The notes: generated by a model not told the origin, from the sequence alone. DNA of 64,000 nucleotides from Vogesella sp. LIG4 (GCF_900090205.1 NZ_LT607802.1:409858-473857); one strand, 5' to 3'; shown: positions 41,459-51,011, counted from the first letter of the stretch. Translations and numbers: made by a program.

Positions 41459-42389
41459 CGCGCACTCCGAAGCCGGCCAGTGCCAGCAGCCCGGGGCGGA
41501 TGTCGCCCTCCAGCAGCAGTTGCTGCTGCGGCAGGTTCAGCTGTACCGCCTCGCCGTCCTGCTGTGCCTGCAGCAGCCGCCAGCACAGCCGCGACAGCCG
41601 CTCTTCCTGCGCCATCTGCGCCGGGTAGTCGAACCAGTCGAGCACGCGCTGCCGCCCCACCGGCTCGTAAGCGGCAAAATCGCGCGCCGCCAGGGTCTGG
41701 TTACGGGCGAACACGCGCCAGGCGATGCGATGCATGCCCCGCTCCGGCTGCCAGGCGATGAGGCCGGCAAACTCGTCGCCATCGAGCCGTCGCCACTGGC
41801 TGTCCTCGTCGCCACCGCCTTGCACCTGCGGGCGCTCATCCTGCAGCGGCCGCGGGTACACCCAGGCCGCGGCAGCCAGCCGCACCGGCGCGAAGGCGCG
41901 CATCAGCCCCAGCGGCGCCTCCGACCACACCCGCAGCGGCGGCATCGCCAGTTGGCCGCGCGCCGTGTCCGGCCAGGACAGGCAGGCACTGCCATCTTCC
42001 TGCCAGCGCTCGGCTGCCTCGCCGTTGTGCCAGCCAAGATGCAGCCGCCCGCGCTCCGCCCCCGGCCAGACCAGGCGCACCACGAAATCAGCCGGCTCGC
42101 CGGCAAACACCGCCGCCACCGACTCGGCGCGCAGCGCCAGGCCAGCCAGCTGCCGGTAGGCCAGGAACACCGACAGCAACACCAGCGCCACGATCCAGAA
42201 AGACAGTACATAAGCCAGGCTGACGGCGTAGTTGAGTGCGCCCACCCACACCAGCAAGGCCACCAGCAGCAGCAGCAGGCCGAACGGCGTGGGCAACAGG
42301 TAGATGCGGTTCTGGGTCAGGGTGACCAGCGGCGCACGCGGTGCGCGCCGTGCCATCCATGACTCCAGCGCCTTACGCCAGCGCGACAT
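41448..42389 (-). CDS. DUF58 family membrane protein
   Basis: A 313-aa protein with two N-terminal helices (about 30-78) and a C-terminal DUF58-like segment. Residues RDFAAYEPVGRQRVLDWFDY occupy the place of the usual von Willebrand-like acidic motif, but the metal-site residues appear poorly kept. It overlaps moxR by 17 bases and the transglutaminase gene by 11, so all three are coupled. Such proteins are thought to work with MoxR ATPases in metal insertion or complex assembly; the target here is unknown. Confidence 0.85.
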   Translation of the reverse strand: MSRWRKALESWMARRAPRAPLVTLTQNRIYLLPTPFGLLLLLVALLVWVGALNYAVSLAYVLSFWIVALVLLSVFLAYRQLAGLALRAESVAAVFAGEPADFVVRLVWPGAERGRLHLGWHNGEAAERWQEDGSACLSWPDTARGQLAMPPLRVWSEAPLGLMRAFAPVRLAAAAWVYPRPLQDERPQVQGGGDEDSQWRRLDGDEFAGLIAWQPERGMHRIAWRVFARNQTLAARDFAAYEPVGRQRVLDWFDYPAQMAQEERLSRLCWRLLQAQQDGEAVQLNLPQQQLLLEGDIRPGLLALAGFGVRDAS

Positions 42390-43281
42390 GATCCAGCAGC
42401 CGCAGGGCCAGCGCGGCGCTGTTGCTGCCGGGCAGGCGCGGGGTCAGCCGGTGTGCCACCACCGCCACGAACACCGCCTTGATGTCCTCCGGCAGCACGT
42501 GGTCGCGCTCCTCCAGCAAGGCCCAGGCCTTGGCTGCGGCCAACAGTCCCAGCCCGGCACGCGGGCTGAGGCCGTGCACGAACTGCTCGTTCTGCCGCGT
42601 GGCCTGCAGCAGCGCCAGCACATAGCCGGCCAGCGCTGGCGACACGTGCTGCGCCGCCACCTGGCGCTGCAGCGCCAGCAGCTGTTCCGGCGTCAGTGCC
42701 GGCTGCAGCTTGGGCAGCAGCTGGCGGCGGTCGCCATCCTGCAGCAGCTTGAGTTCGGCATCCGCCGGCGGGTAGCCCAGCGAAATGCGCATCAGGAAGC
42801 GATCCAGCTGCGATTCCGGCAGCGGAAAGGTGCCCTGCTGGCCAAACGGGTTCTGGGTGGCGATGACGAAGAATGGCGCCGGCAGCGTGTGGGTGGTGCC
42901 ATCCACCGACACCTGGCGCTCCTCCATCGCTTCCAGCAGCGCCGACTGCACCTTGGGCGAAGCGCGGTTGATCTCGTCGGCCAGCAGCAGCTGGGAAAAC
43001 ACCGGGCCGGGGCGGAATTCGAAGCGTGCCTCCGCCGGCAGGAACACGCTGCTGCCCAGCACATCGGCCGGCAGCAGGTCGCTGGTGAACTGCACGCGGC
43101 GATAGCTCAGGCCCAGTACCGCCGCCAGGCTGTGTGCCAGCGTGGTCTTGCCCACGCCGGGTACGTCTTCGATAAGCAGATGACCACCGGCCAGCAGGCA
43201 GGCCAATGCCAGCCGTGTAGCCTGCGGTTTGCCCAGTATCAACGCGTTAAGTTGACGATTCGCAAAAGTGACCGATTGCAT
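42373..43281 (-). CDS. MoxR-family AAA+ ATPase
   Basis: A 302-aa AAA+ chaperone-type ATPase. Walker A is PGVGKTT (41-47) and Walker B LLLADEINRA. Sensor segments ATQNPFGQQGTFPLPESQLDRFLM and the C-terminal lid follow. First gene of the three-gene operon with DUF58 and the transglutaminase. The start at 43281 (MQSVTFANRQ) lies in an AT-rich divergent gap to the deacetylase gene. Confidence 0.93.
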   Translation of the reverse strand: MQSVTFANRQLNALILGKPQATRLALACLLAGGHLLIEDVPGVGKTTLAHSLAAVLGLSYRRVQFTSDLLPADVLGSSVFLPAEARFEFRPGPVFSQLLLADEINRASPKVQSALLEAMEERQVSVDGTTHTLPAPFFVIATQNPFGQQGTFPLPESQLDRFLMRISLGYPPADAELKLLQDGDRRQLLPKLQPALTPEQLLALQRQVAAQHVSPALAGYVLALLQATRQNEQFVHGLSPRAGLGLLAAAKAWALLEERDHVLPEDIKAVFVAVVAHRLTPRLPGSNSAALALRLLDHVALA

Positions 43282-43413
43282 TTGCCCCCGCTTGCGCGCA
43301 GTATTATTTATTAAAAAAACATATCCAGATTATCCCTACAAAGCAATAGAGCCGGCCGTCTGCAAGCTGCAGCACTCACGTGACAACCCCGCGCCGGAAA
43401 CAAGGAAACGCTC

Positions 43414-44373
43414 GTGTTGACCTGGCTGAAATCCCATCTGCCCGGCGGTGGACTGACCGCCTTCATCTCGCACTCCAGTTGCCTGCAGCACAATATGGGT
43501 GTCGGCCACCCGGAATGCCCGGAACGCCTGGTGGCGATCCGCGACCAGCTCAAGGCCTCGCAAATCTTTGATAGCCTCAATGAGGTGGAAGCGCCAGAGG
43601 TCAGTGAACAGCAACTGGCGCGCGTGCATCCGCCACACTATGTGGAATACATCGAATCCTGCGCCCCGTCGGTGGGCACCTTCCGCGTCGACCCGGATAC
43701 CGCGATGAACCCCGGCACCCTGCCCGCCGCGCTGCATGCCGCCGGTGCGGTCGTGCGAGCGGTGGATATGGTGATGGCCGGCGAGGCGCCGAATGCCTTC
43801 TGCGCCATCCGCCCGCCCGGCCACCATGCCGAAAGCGCCAGGGCCATGGGCTTCTGCTTCTTCAACAATATCGCCGTCGGCGTGGCGCACGCGCTGTCGC
43901 AGCACCGGCTGGAACGCGTGGCCATCATCGACTTCGACGTGCACCACGGCAACGGCACCGAGGAAATCTTCAAGGACGACCCGCGCGTGCTGATGGTGTC
44001 CACCTTCCAGCACCCGTTCTATCCCTACTGCGGCGATGTACCGCTGGGTGACAATATGCTCAACGTGCCGCTAAAGGCCGGCAGCAGCGGCCGCGAGTTC
44101 CGCGAAGCGGTGGAATACCAGTGGCTGCCGCGGCTGCACGAGTTCCAGCCGCAGATGATCTTCATATCCGCCGGCTTCGATGCCCACCGCGAGGACGATA
44201 TGGGTTCGCTGGGGCTGGTGGAAGCCGACTACGAGTGGGTAACCCGCCAGCTGATGCTGGTAGCCGCCCAGCACTGCCAGGGTCGCATCGTGTCGGCACT
44301 GGAAGGCGGTTACGACCTGTCGGCGCTGGCACGCAGCGTTACTGCGCATGTGAAGGTGCTGTCGGACGGCTAG
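43414..44373 (+). CDS. Histone deacetylase family protein (acetoin utilisation/acetylpolyamine amidohydrolase-like)
   Basis: A 319-aa Zn-dependent deacetylase-fold enzyme. Motifs HPECPERL, RPPGHHAE (catalytic His pair), FDVHHGNGTEEIF (Zn Asp/His) and SAGFDAHRED (Zn Asp) are all intact, and LEGGYD closes the site. GTG at 43414 is used, with AAGGAA upstream. The physiological substrate (acetylated polyamine or protein lysine) is not evident. Confidence 0.92.
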   Translation: MLTWLKSHLPGGGLTAFISHSSCLQHNMGVGHPECPERLVAIRDQLKASQIFDSLNEVEAPEVSEQQLARVHPPHYVEYIESCAPSVGTFRVDPDTAMNPGTLPAALHAAGAVVRAVDMVMAGEAPNAFCAIRPPGHHAESARAMGFCFFNNIAVGVAHALSQHRLERVAIIDFDVHHGNGTEEIFKDDPRVLMVSTFQHPFYPYCGDVPLGDNMLNVPLKAGSSGREFREAVEYQWLPRLHEFQPQMIFISAGFDAHREDDMGSLGLVEADYEWVTRQLMLVAAQHCQGRIVSALEGGYDLSALARSVTAHVKVLSDG

Positions 44374-44399
44374 TCCCGCGGCAACAGCAGCAAGACAGA

Positions 44400-44427
44400 A
44401 CGGCACCCTCGGGTGCCGTTGTCGTTT
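44400..44427. terminator. Terminator between deacetylase and def genes
   Basis: ACGGCACCC / GGGTGCCGT hairpin with a two-base loop and TTGTCGTTT. It is located between converging genes. Confidence 0.65.
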
Positions 44428-44927
44428 CAGCGTGGCCGCAACCACTGCGGGTGGCGCCAGTACAGCCAGCGCTGCCGCCAGCGTGGCAGGTGGTCGATGA
44501 ATACCCGTCCGGCCAGATGATCCAGCTCATGCTGGATGGCCACTGCCAGGAAATCGGCAGCCTTGATTTGCTGCCAGCTGCCATCCGCCCCCTGCGCCCG
44601 CAGCGTGATGCGGTTGGCGCGGCCAACCTTGCCGCGCACGCCGGGCAGCGACAGGCAGCCCTCGGTGTTGACGTCGTAGCCGCTGCTGTCCAGCAATTGC
44701 GGGTTGATCAGCACCAGCGGCGCATCGCGGTTATCGCTGACATCCAGCACCGTCACCGCCAGGCTGATGCCCAGCTGCGGCGCGGACAGCCCTACCGCGT
44801 TGCGGGAGGCGTACAGGGTATCGGCCAGGTCGGCCAGCAGCGGCAGCACGGCAGCGATGTCGCCTACCGGGCGTGCCGGCTGGCGCAGGCAGGGGTCTGC
44901 CAGGGAAACAATGGGGCGAACAGGCAT
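44427..44927 (-). CDS. def: Peptide deformylase
   Basis: A 166-aa deformylase. The three motifs are present: AVGLSAPQLG (about 44-53), EGCLSLP with metal ligand C91, and QHELDHLAG with H133, E134 and H137. GLSAPQ replaces the usual GLAAPQ. The C-terminus RQRWLYWRHPQWLRPR is unusual and basic/aromatic. It is not beside fmt, so it is probably an additional paralogue to a def-fmt copy elsewhere; that is inference. A GTG at 44936 is an alternative start. Confidence 0.9.
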   Translation of the reverse strand: MPVRPIVSLADPCLRQPARPVGDIAAVLPLLADLADTLYASRNAVGLSAPQLGISLAVTVLDVSDNRDAPLVLINPQLLDSSGYDVNTEGCLSLPGVRGKVGRANRITLRAQGADGSWQQIKAADFLAVAIQHELDHLAGRVFIDHLPRWRQRWLYWRHPQWLRPR

Positions 44928-44987
44928 GACGGGCACCGGCAGCCCGATCGCGCTGCGTACCGCCCCGGCACGCAGCGCAGCGGCAAC

Positions 44988-45620
44988 TCAGGGCTGGCTG
45001 GAGTTGCCGGAAGACGATTTGCCGATCTTGTCTTCCTGGCCGGTCAGCAGCTTGATCAGGTTGGATTTATGACGATGGATCACCAGAATCGCAATGATGA
45101 TGCAGCTGCCGAAGTACACGCTTTGCGGCCCGACAATAAAGTAGGCATAAACCGGCACCAGCACGCAGGCGGTAATGGCGGACAGCGAGGAGATCTTCAC
45201 CACGAAGGCCATGAACAGCCAGGTGGCTACTGCCGCCAGCGCCAGCCATACGTTGAAGGCGAACAGCACGCCCACCGCGGTGGCCACGCCCTTGCCGCCC
45301 TTGAAGCCGAAGAACACCGGCCACATGTGACCGATCAGCACCGCGAGGCCGGCCATCGCCACCCCCTGCTCGCTCAAGCCGTAGGCCGGGCCGAAGGCAT
45401 GTACCAGCGCCACCGCCACCCAACCCTTGAGGCCATCCCCCAGCAGCGTCAGCGCCGCCGCCAGCTTCTTGCCACTGCGCAGCACATTGGTGGCGCCGGG
45501 GTTTTTCGAGCCGTAGGTACGCGGGTCGTCCATGCCCATAAACTTGGACACGATCACGGCAAAGGACAGGGAGCCCAGCAGGTAGGCGCCCAAAATGAAG
45601 GCAAATGCTGTTGTGGTCAT
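44988..45620 (-). CDS. plsY: Acyl-phosphate glycerol-3-phosphate acyltransferase PlsY
   Basis: A 210-aa membrane enzyme making lysophosphatidic acid. Motifs SKNPGATNVLR, GHMWPVFFGFKGGKGVAT and VIHRHKSNLIKLLTGQE are the three conserved PlsY loops. About five helices. A polar tail of about 12 residues follows the last motif. It diverges from folB by 68 bases, an arrangement shared by many proteobacteria. Confidence 0.95.
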   Translation of the reverse strand: MTTTAFAFILGAYLLGSLSFAVIVSKFMGMDDPRTYGSKNPGATNVLRSGKKLAAALTLLGDGLKGWVAVALVHAFGPAYGLSEQGVAMAGLAVLIGHMWPVFFGFKGGKGVATAVGVLFAFNVWLALAAVATWLFMAFVVKISSLSAITACVLVPVYAYFIVGPQSVYFGSCIIIAILVIHRHKSNLIKLLTGQEDKIGKSSSGNSSQP

Positions 45621-45688
45621 GTCTTATCCACTAGAATGCAAGGCTTGGCATTTTACGGTATCGGGCACTAAACCCAAAGCCCGCGACG

Positions 45689-46048
45689 ATGGACATCATT
45701 TACTTGCGCGAAGTGCGCGCCGAAACAGTGATTGGCGTGTACGACTGGGAGCGCACCGCGTCCCAAACCGTCCTGCTGGACATTGAATACGGCATTCCCA
45801 GCGAAGTGCCCTGCCACAGCGACGACATCGGCGACACCATTCACTACGGCGAAGTGGTGGAGCGCGTGCGCGACTCTCTGGCCGAACAGCATTTCCTGCT
45901 GATCGAAGCCCTGGCCGAACACATCGCCCGCATCGTGCGCGAGGAGTTCGGCGCGCCGTGGGTGAAGGTGGCGGTAACCAAGCTGAACATCCTGCCCGAC
46001 GTGAAGCACGTCGGCGTGATGATAGAACGCGGCCACCGCCCGCACTGA
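45689..46048 (+). CDS. folB: Dihydroneopterin aldolase FolB
   Basis: A 119-aa folate-pathway enzyme. MDIIYLREVRAETVIGVYDWER is the conserved beginning, with the active-site E in LLIEALAEHIA and the Lys in VAVTKLNILPDVKHVGV. Divergent from plsY. Confidence 0.94.
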   Translation: MDIIYLREVRAETVIGVYDWERTASQTVLLDIEYGIPSEVPCHSDDIGDTIHYGEVVERVRDSLAEQHFLLIEALAEHIARIVREEFGAPWVKVAVTKLNILPDVKHVGVMIERGHRPH

Positions 46049-46070
46049 AATAGCGCCGCCGCAAAGCACA

Positions 46071-46100
46071 TGGCCCGCGATAACGCGGGCCATTTGTCTT
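46071..46100 (+). terminator. folB terminator
   Basis: TGGCCCGCG / CGCGGGCCA hairpin followed by TTTGTCTTGT. Its last part, GGGCCATTTGTCTTGTC, is repeated once right after it. Confidence 0.8.
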
Positions 46101-46137
46101 GTCGGGCCATTTGTCTTGTCAGGCCAGGTACGCAGCA

Positions 46138-46440
46138 CTACCACGCCAGCTTCCAGCGCACTTCCGCCCGATGCGGGTCCAGCTTCAGTAACAGCCGTGC
46201 CTTGTTATCCAGCTTCAGGCTCGGTTGCAGGCTGAAGTGCCCGCTGCCGACATCTTCCGTCTCAAGGGCGAACGCGCCAGCCTGCCACAGCACATTATCC
46301 TGGTGGCTCTGCAACTGCTCCTGCCGGCCTGCATCTGCCGGGCGGGCACTGCCACACCATATGGCAGCCGGCATGCAGGCCCCCAGCGCTGGTGCGATAA
46401 AAAGGCCGGGTAATAGCAACCGGCCGATGACACGATTCAT
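46138..46440 (-). CDS. Small putative exported protein of unknown function
   Basis: A 100-aa frame, MNRVIGRLLLPGLFIAPALGACMPAA, with an apparent signal peptide ending in a loose lipobox (LGAC). The mature part is polar and ends in an alternating LLLKLDP...RAEVRWKLAW that could form beta strands. No family was recognised. It lies between folB and the globin gene, in an AT-poor but short gap; coding status is plausible, not certain. Confidence 0.5.
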   Translation of the reverse strand: MNRVIGRLLLPGLFIAPALGACMPAAIWCGSARPADAGRQEQLQSHQDNVLWQAGAFALETEDVGSGHFSLQPSLKLDNKARLLLKLDPHRAEVRWKLAW

Positions 46441-46551
46441 GGCGTTCGTCCCGCAAAGCGACAAACTGTCGTCACTTTTTCAGCATGGACCATCCACCAA
46501 TACATGCAAGCATTGATTACAATTTCAATGCTTTATTTATGCTGGCTGATT

Positions 46552-46938
46552 TTACTCTTCCTGGTTCCGCATGAAGTCCGCAGTGTTGTAGAACGCCTCC
46601 AGCAGCTTGGCTTTCAGCCAGTCCTCGCACACCAGCTCGTCCACCGCCTGCTGCATGCACTTCATCCACATATCGCGTGCTTCGCTATCCACGGCAAACG
46701 GCATGTGGCGCATGCGCAAGCGCGGGTGGCCGAACTTCTCGATGAACAGCTGCGGGCCGCCCAGCCAGCCGGACAGGAACATGAACAGCTTTTCGCGCGA
46801 ACCGGCCAGGTCGGCCGGATGCATGTCGCGCAGCGGCTTCACCGCCGGATCGCTGTCCATGATGTCGTAGAAGCGGTCGGTCAGCCAGCGCACCACGCCG
46901 GCACCGCCCAGGAGTTCGTATGGGGTCATTTCCTGCAT
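46552..46938 (-). CDS. Truncated hemoglobin (group II)
   Basis: A 128-aa 2/2 globin. MTPYELLGGAGVVRWLTDRFYDIM begins the fold. The proximal His is in KFGHPRLRMRHMPF, preceded by FLSGWLGGP, and Trp in RDMWMKCM is the G8 Trp of group II. These proteins bind O2 or NO; the family is sometimes called YjbI/HbO. It may complement the hmp/nsrR NO response at the window start; that link is inference. Confidence 0.92.
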   Translation of the reverse strand: MQEMTPYELLGGAGVVRWLTDRFYDIMDSDPAVKPLRDMHPADLAGSREKLFMFLSGWLGGPQLFIEKFGHPRLRMRHMPFAVDSEARDMWMKCMQQAVDELVCEDWLKAKLLEAFYNTADFMRNQEE

Positions 46939-47090
46939 TATCTCTTCACCATCGCGTCAAGCAGGGCGGCATGGTAGCACGTGCGGCCAACCCTGCTCTG
47001 CCCTGCATCAAACCAGGGCACCTCGAAACACCCGGCTTTCGTCGTGAGACTGCATTGCACGCAAAAAATGCCGCCCGGTATATCACCCTT

Positions 47091-47127
47091 ATGCTGCGTC
47101 GGCAGTTGCGTTCGCGCCTTGTCTCGC
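47091..47127 (+). repeat. Dispersed repeat, copy 2
   Basis: Second copy of the sequence at 5358-5396: the TATGCTGCGTCGG and TTCGCGCCTTGTCTCG blocks are identical. Loosely similar CCGGGTTT / CCGGGTTTT stretches follow both. It lies in the 243-base gap after dadA, which also has a GCGGCCAACC word at 46983. Confidence 0.7.
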
Positions 47128-47181
47128 CGCGACCTGGCCCTATTGGCACCCCGGGTTTTGCGAGGCCGCCACTGGCTGCAC

Positions 47182-48438
47182 TCAGCCGCGCAGGAACGGG
47201 AAATCGAGCGCCGGCTGCTGCCCGCTGAGCAAGGCCGCCAGCGCCCGACCCGAGCCGGGGCCCTCGGTCCAGCCCAGCGTGCCGTGACCGGTATTCAGCC
47301 ACAGGTTGTCAAAACGCAAGCGCCCGATCAGCGGCACGTTGCCGGGAGTGGCCGGGCGCAGGCCGCTCCAGAAGCGCGCCGCCTGCCAGTCGCAGGCATC
47401 GCCGAACAGCTCGCGCGCCCGGCGCAACAGCGCAGCGCAACGCAGCGGGTTGAGATGGCTGGAGTAGCCGGACAGCTCGGCGGTGCCGGCGATGCGCAGC
47501 ATATCGTCCAGCCGCGAGAACACCAGCTTATGCGATTCATCGGTAATGCTGACCTGTGGCGCCAGGCTGCCGTCCAGTACCGGCACGGTGGCGGAGTAGC
47601 CCTTCAGCGGATACACCGGCAGGCGCAGGCCCAGCGGCTGCAGTAGCAGCGGGCTGTGGCTGCCCAGCGCCAGCACGAAGGCGTCGGCCGCCACGTTGTC
47701 GTAGCTGCCATCCGGCCCGGTGATCGACACCCGGGTGATGCGCCCGCCGGCCGGCTCCAGCGCATTGATGCGCGTCTGGTAGCGGAACGTCACCCCGGCG
47801 GCCACGCAGGCATCGGCCAGCTGCCTGCTGAAGCGGTGCACGTCACCGGATTCGTCGCTCTCGCACCAGGTGGCAGCCAGCAGCCGCGGCGCGATGGATG
47901 CCAGTGCCGGCTCGCGCGCCACCGCCTCGCTGACGCTGATCAGTTCGCGGCGTATACCCTGTGCGGCCAACAGCCGGCAGGCATGTTCGGCATGGCGCAC
48001 TCCCTGCCGGTTGAACAGCAGCGCCAGGATGCCCTGCTGCCGGTGCGCGTAGCTGGGCGCCAGTTGCTGGCGCAGCTCGGAGAAGGTCTGCTGGCTGTAG
48101 CGCCCCAGCGCCACCATGGCCTTGAGGTTGGCCGCATGGCGGCTGTAACGACACTCGCCAAGAAAGCCGGCGATCCAGCGCCATTGCTGCAGATCGATGC
48201 GCGGGCGGAACAGCAGCGGCGCATCGCCGCGCGGCAGCCACTTGAGCACCTGCCACGGCGTGGCCGGGTGCGCCCACGGTTCGGACTGGCTGACGGAAAT
48301 CTGGCCGCCATTGGCAAAGCTGGTTTCCCGCGCCGGGCCGCTGGCGCGGTCTATCACCTCCACCTCGTGTCCTGCCTGCCGCAGAAACCAGGCCGAGCTG
48401 ATCCCGACAATGCCTGCCCCCAGCACCACCACCTTCAT
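47182..48438 (-). CDS. dadA: D-amino acid dehydrogenase (DadA-like)
   Basis: A 418-aa FAD flavoprotein. N-terminal dinucleotide fold MKVVVLGAGIVGISSAWFLRQAGHEVEVIDR, then ETSFANGGQISVSQSEPWA. C-terminal LIGRLRFDNLWLNTGHGTLGWTEGPGSGRALAALL is the DadA FAD-binding end. It oxidises D-amino acids, feeding electrons to quinone at the membrane. ATG at 48438 is chosen over an upstream frame extension. No alanine racemase partner (dadX) is adjacent. Confidence 0.92.
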   Translation of the reverse strand: MKVVVLGAGIVGISSAWFLRQAGHEVEVIDRASGPARETSFANGGQISVSQSEPWAHPATPWQVLKWLPRGDAPLLFRPRIDLQQWRWIAGFLGECRYSRHAANLKAMVALGRYSQQTFSELRQQLAPSYAHRQQGILALLFNRQGVRHAEHACRLLAAQGIRRELISVSEAVAREPALASIAPRLLAATWCESDESGDVHRFSRQLADACVAAGVTFRYQTRINALEPAGGRITRVSITGPDGSYDNVAADAFVLALGSHSPLLLQPLGLRLPVYPLKGYSATVPVLDGSLAPQVSITDESHKLVFSRLDDMLRIAGTAELSGYSSHLNPLRCAALLRRARELFGDACDWQAARFWSGLRPATPGNVPLIGRLRFDNLWLNTGHGTLGWTEGPGSGRALAALLSGQQPALDFPFLRG

Positions 48439-48527
48439 TGCCAACCCCCAAGAACTAACGGCCCGCATGGGGCCGTTTATTGTCAGACAAGGGCATAGTA
48501 ATGCTGCGGGCGCAGCATGCCAAGCCG

Positions 48528-49388
48528 TCAGGCCTTGCCGGGCGTCAGCTGGTACACCGTCTTGCCCTTGAGGGTGAAGTAGTCGGAAGCGAAATAGAAG
48601 TTTTCGGAGTGGCCGACAAACAGCAGCCCGTGCGGCTTGATCAGCGGGTGAAACTTCTTCAGCACCGCGAACTGGGTATCGCGGTCGAAATAGATCATCA
48701 CGTTGCGGCAGAAGATGGCATCGAACTGCTTGCGGATGCCCCAGCTGCTGTCGATCAGGTTCAGCCGCGAAAACTGGATCATGTCGCGCAGCAGCGGCTT
48801 GGCCTGGAAGCTGCCATCAGGCTGCTTGTCAAAGTACTTCACCGCATAGCCCGCCGGCAGCTTGGCCACTTTTTCCGCGCTGTAGATGCCCTTGCGGCCA
48901 GCATCCAGCATGCTGGTATCCAGGTCGGTGGCCATGATGTGGATGGGCGGCTTGCTGCCGGGAAACGCCTCCAGCGCCGTCATGGCGATGGAGTACGGCT
49001 CCTCGCCGGACGAGGCCGCCGAGCACCAGATATTGATCTCGCCCTTGCCGGTCAGCGAACGCAGAAAGCTGTCCAGAATGTGGAAGTGATGCTCTTCGCG
49101 GAAGAAGAAAGTGAGGTTGGTGGTGAGCGCATTGACGAACTGTTCGAACTCGCGCTTGCCGGCCAGGCTCTGCAGAAAGTCGATATAGGCGGCAAACGAT
49201 GGCAGTTTCAGCTCGCGGATGCGGCGCACCAGCCGGCCGTACACCATGTCCTTCTTGGTGGGGTTGAGCGCGATGCCGGCTTCCTTGTGGATCAGCGCGC
49301 GAATGCGCTCGAAGTCGTGATCATTGAAAGCGAATTCGCGCTTCAGCTCGAACTTGGGCAGCTCGATTGGCGGAACCTTGTTCTGCAT
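48528..49388 (-). CDS. cheR: Chemotaxis protein methyltransferase CheR
   Basis: A 286-aa SAM-dependent methyltransferase that methylates glutamates of chemoreceptors. An N-terminal helical domain (about 18-90) is followed by NLTFFFREEHHF and the SAM motif WCSAASSGEEPYS, then FDAIFCRNVMIYFD. The usual TAFFRE is TFFFRE here. No other chemotaxis gene is in the window. The immediate neighbours (dadA, erpA) are unrelated, so this may be a single CheR separated from its main cluster. Confidence 0.93.
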   Translation of the reverse strand: MQNKVPPIELPKFELKREFAFNDHDFERIRALIHKEAGIALNPTKKDMVYGRLVRRIRELKLPSFAAYIDFLQSLAGKREFEQFVNALTTNLTFFFREEHHFHILDSFLRSLTGKGEINIWCSAASSGEEPYSIAMTALEAFPGSKPPIHIMATDLDTSMLDAGRKGIYSAEKVAKLPAGYAVKYFDKQPDGSFQAKPLLRDMIQFSRLNLIDSSWGIRKQFDAIFCRNVMIYFDRDTQFAVLKKFHPLIKPHGLLFVGHSENFYFASDYFTLKGKTVYQLTPGKA

Positions 49389-49403
49389 GCCGTTCTCCGC
49401 AAA

Positions 49404-49430
49404 ATAAAAAACCCGGGCGCAGACCCGGGT
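49404..49430 (-). terminator. erpA terminator
   Basis: ACCCGGG / CCCGGGT hairpin with a loop of six, then a T-run on the minus strand, 22 bases past erpA and just before cheR. Confidence 0.88.
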
Positions 49431-49451
49431 TTCCGTGGTGCAAGGACCGGA

Positions 49452-49802
49452 TTATACCGAGAACGAGGAACCACAGCCGCAGGTGGTCTGGGCATTCGGG
49501 TTACGGATCACGAACTGCGAGCCTTCCAGGCTGTCCTGGTAATCGATCTCGGCGCCCACCAGGTACTGGTAGCTCATCGGGTCGACCAGGAACACCACGC
49601 CACCACGTTCAATAGAGGTATCGTCTTCATTGGCGATTTCGTCAAACGTGAAACCGTACTGGAAGCCGGAGCAGCCACCACCGGTCACGAACACGCGCAG
49701 TTTCAGGTCAGGATTACCCTCTTCTGCCACCAGGTCGCGCACCTTGTCGCATGCAGCGTCGGTAAACATGATCGGGGACAGGGTTTCGGTTGCAGCAGTC
49801 AT
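49452..49802 (-). CDS. erpA: Iron-sulfur cluster insertion protein ErpA
   Basis: A 116-aa A-type Fe-S carrier. The three ligands are C44 ([11 protein letters not shown]), C108 and C110 (TTCGCGSSF), with the F-D-E segment of ErpA. It delivers clusters to apo-enzymes such as IspG. It lies after argC, an erpA neighbour also seen in other betaproteobacteria (from memory). Confidence 0.95.
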   Translation of the reverse strand: MTAATETLSPIMFTDAACDKVRDLVAEEGNPDLKLRVFVTGGGCSGFQYGFTFDEIANEDDTSIERGGVVFLVDPMSYQYLVGAEIDYQDSLEGSQFVIRNPNAQTTCGCGSSFSV

Positions 49803-49895
49803 GTCTCAAGCCTTTCACAACGGGACAGGCCGCGCCGGCGGCCTTTCATCCTAGTATTTTAGTCGGATATTGGGCCGCTTGGCGAGCTTTCAAGT

Positions 49896-50939
49896 TCAAG
49901 GCAGCAGCGGCACGATGTCCAGACCGGCGTTTTCCGGCTGACCGAACATCAGGTTCATCACCTGCACCGCCTGGCCGGACGCGCCTTTCACCAGGTTGTC
50001 CTCCACCACCAGGATGATCAGCAGATCGCCATTGTTCGGGCGATGCACCGCAATGCGCGCGGTGTTGCTGCCGCGTACCGAGCGGGTTTCCGGGCAGCTG
50101 CCGGCCGGCAGCACGTCCACGAACGGCTCGCCGGCAAAGCGCTGCTCGAACAGCTGCTGATAGTCCACATCGCGGCCCTGCGGCTGGATGCGGGCGTAGA
50201 TGGTGGAATGGATGCCGCGGATCATCGGTGTCAGGTGCGGCACGAAGGTTAGCTTTACCGGCGCGCCGTGGATGGTGCTCAGCCCCTGCTCGATTTCCGG
50301 CGAATGGCGATGGCCCTTCACGCCGTAGGCCTTGAAGTTGTCACCGGCCTCGGCAAACAGGGTGCCCACCTCGGCCTTGCGGCCGGCGCCGGACACGCCG
50401 GACTTGCAGTCGGCGATCAGGCTCTGGCTATCGATATACTGCTTGCCACCTTCCAGCAACGGCAGCAGACCAAGCTGCACCGAGGTCGGGTAGCAGCCGG
50501 CCATGCCGATCAGCCGCGCCTGTTTGATTGCCTCGCGGTTCACTTCCGGCAAGCCGTATACCGCCTCATCCAGCAGGTCGGTACAGCTATGCTCCATGGC
50601 GTACCACTTGGCGAATACCGCCGGGTCTTTCAGACGAAAATCCGCCGCCAGGTCGATAACCTTCACCCCGGCTTCCAGCAGTTCGCGCGCCTGCGCCATG
50701 GCCACGCCGTGCGGGGTGGCGAAAAACACCACGTCGCACTGCTTGAGATCGCTTTCGTCCGGCGTGGTAAACGCCACATCCACACGGCCTCGCAGCGACG
50801 GGAACATCTCGGCCACCTTCATGCCGGCTTCCTTGCGCGAGGTAACGGCGACCACCTCCGCCCCCGGATGGTTGGCCAACAGACGCAACAGCTCGACACC
50901 GGTGTAGCCGGTGCCGCCGACGATGCCCACTTTGATCAT
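49896..50939 (-). CDS. argC: N-acetyl-gamma-glutamyl-phosphate reductase ArgC
   Basis: A 347-aa arginine-pathway dehydrogenase. The NADP fold [21 protein letters not shown], the active-site Cys in [14 protein letters not shown], and [10 protein letters not shown] and [17 protein letters not shown] are conserved. AAGGAG precedes the ATG. Confidence 0.96.
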   Translation of the reverse strand: MIKVGIVGGTGYTGVELLRLLANHPGAEVVAVTSRKEAGMKVAEMFPSLRGRVDVAFTTPDESDLKQCDVVFFATPHGVAMAQARELLEAGVKVIDLAADFRLKDPAVFAKWYAMEHSCTDLLDEAVYGLPEVNREAIKQARLIGMAGCYPTSVQLGLLPLLEGGKQYIDSQSLIADCKSGVSGAGRKAEVGTLFAEAGDNFKAYGVKGHRHSPEIEQGLSTIHGAPVKLTFVPHLTPMIRGIHSTIYARIQPQGRDVDYQQLFEQRFAGEPFVDVLPAGSCPETRSVRGSNTARIAVHRPNNGDLLIILVVEDNLVKGASGQAVQVMNLMFGQPENAGLDIVPLLP

Positions 50940-51011
50940 GCGAGGCTCCTTGATGTAAATAAATGTCGCAAAGGCGACATGTTAAGGAGTGCGACAGTGC
51001 AATGCAACAAA

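Noticed and set aside
50628..50636. TTCAGACGA, partly like the Neisseria uptake sequence
   Set aside because: It lacks the full GCCGTCTGAA/TTCAGACGGC. No perfect copy was found in the window, so the canonical dialect is not in use here.
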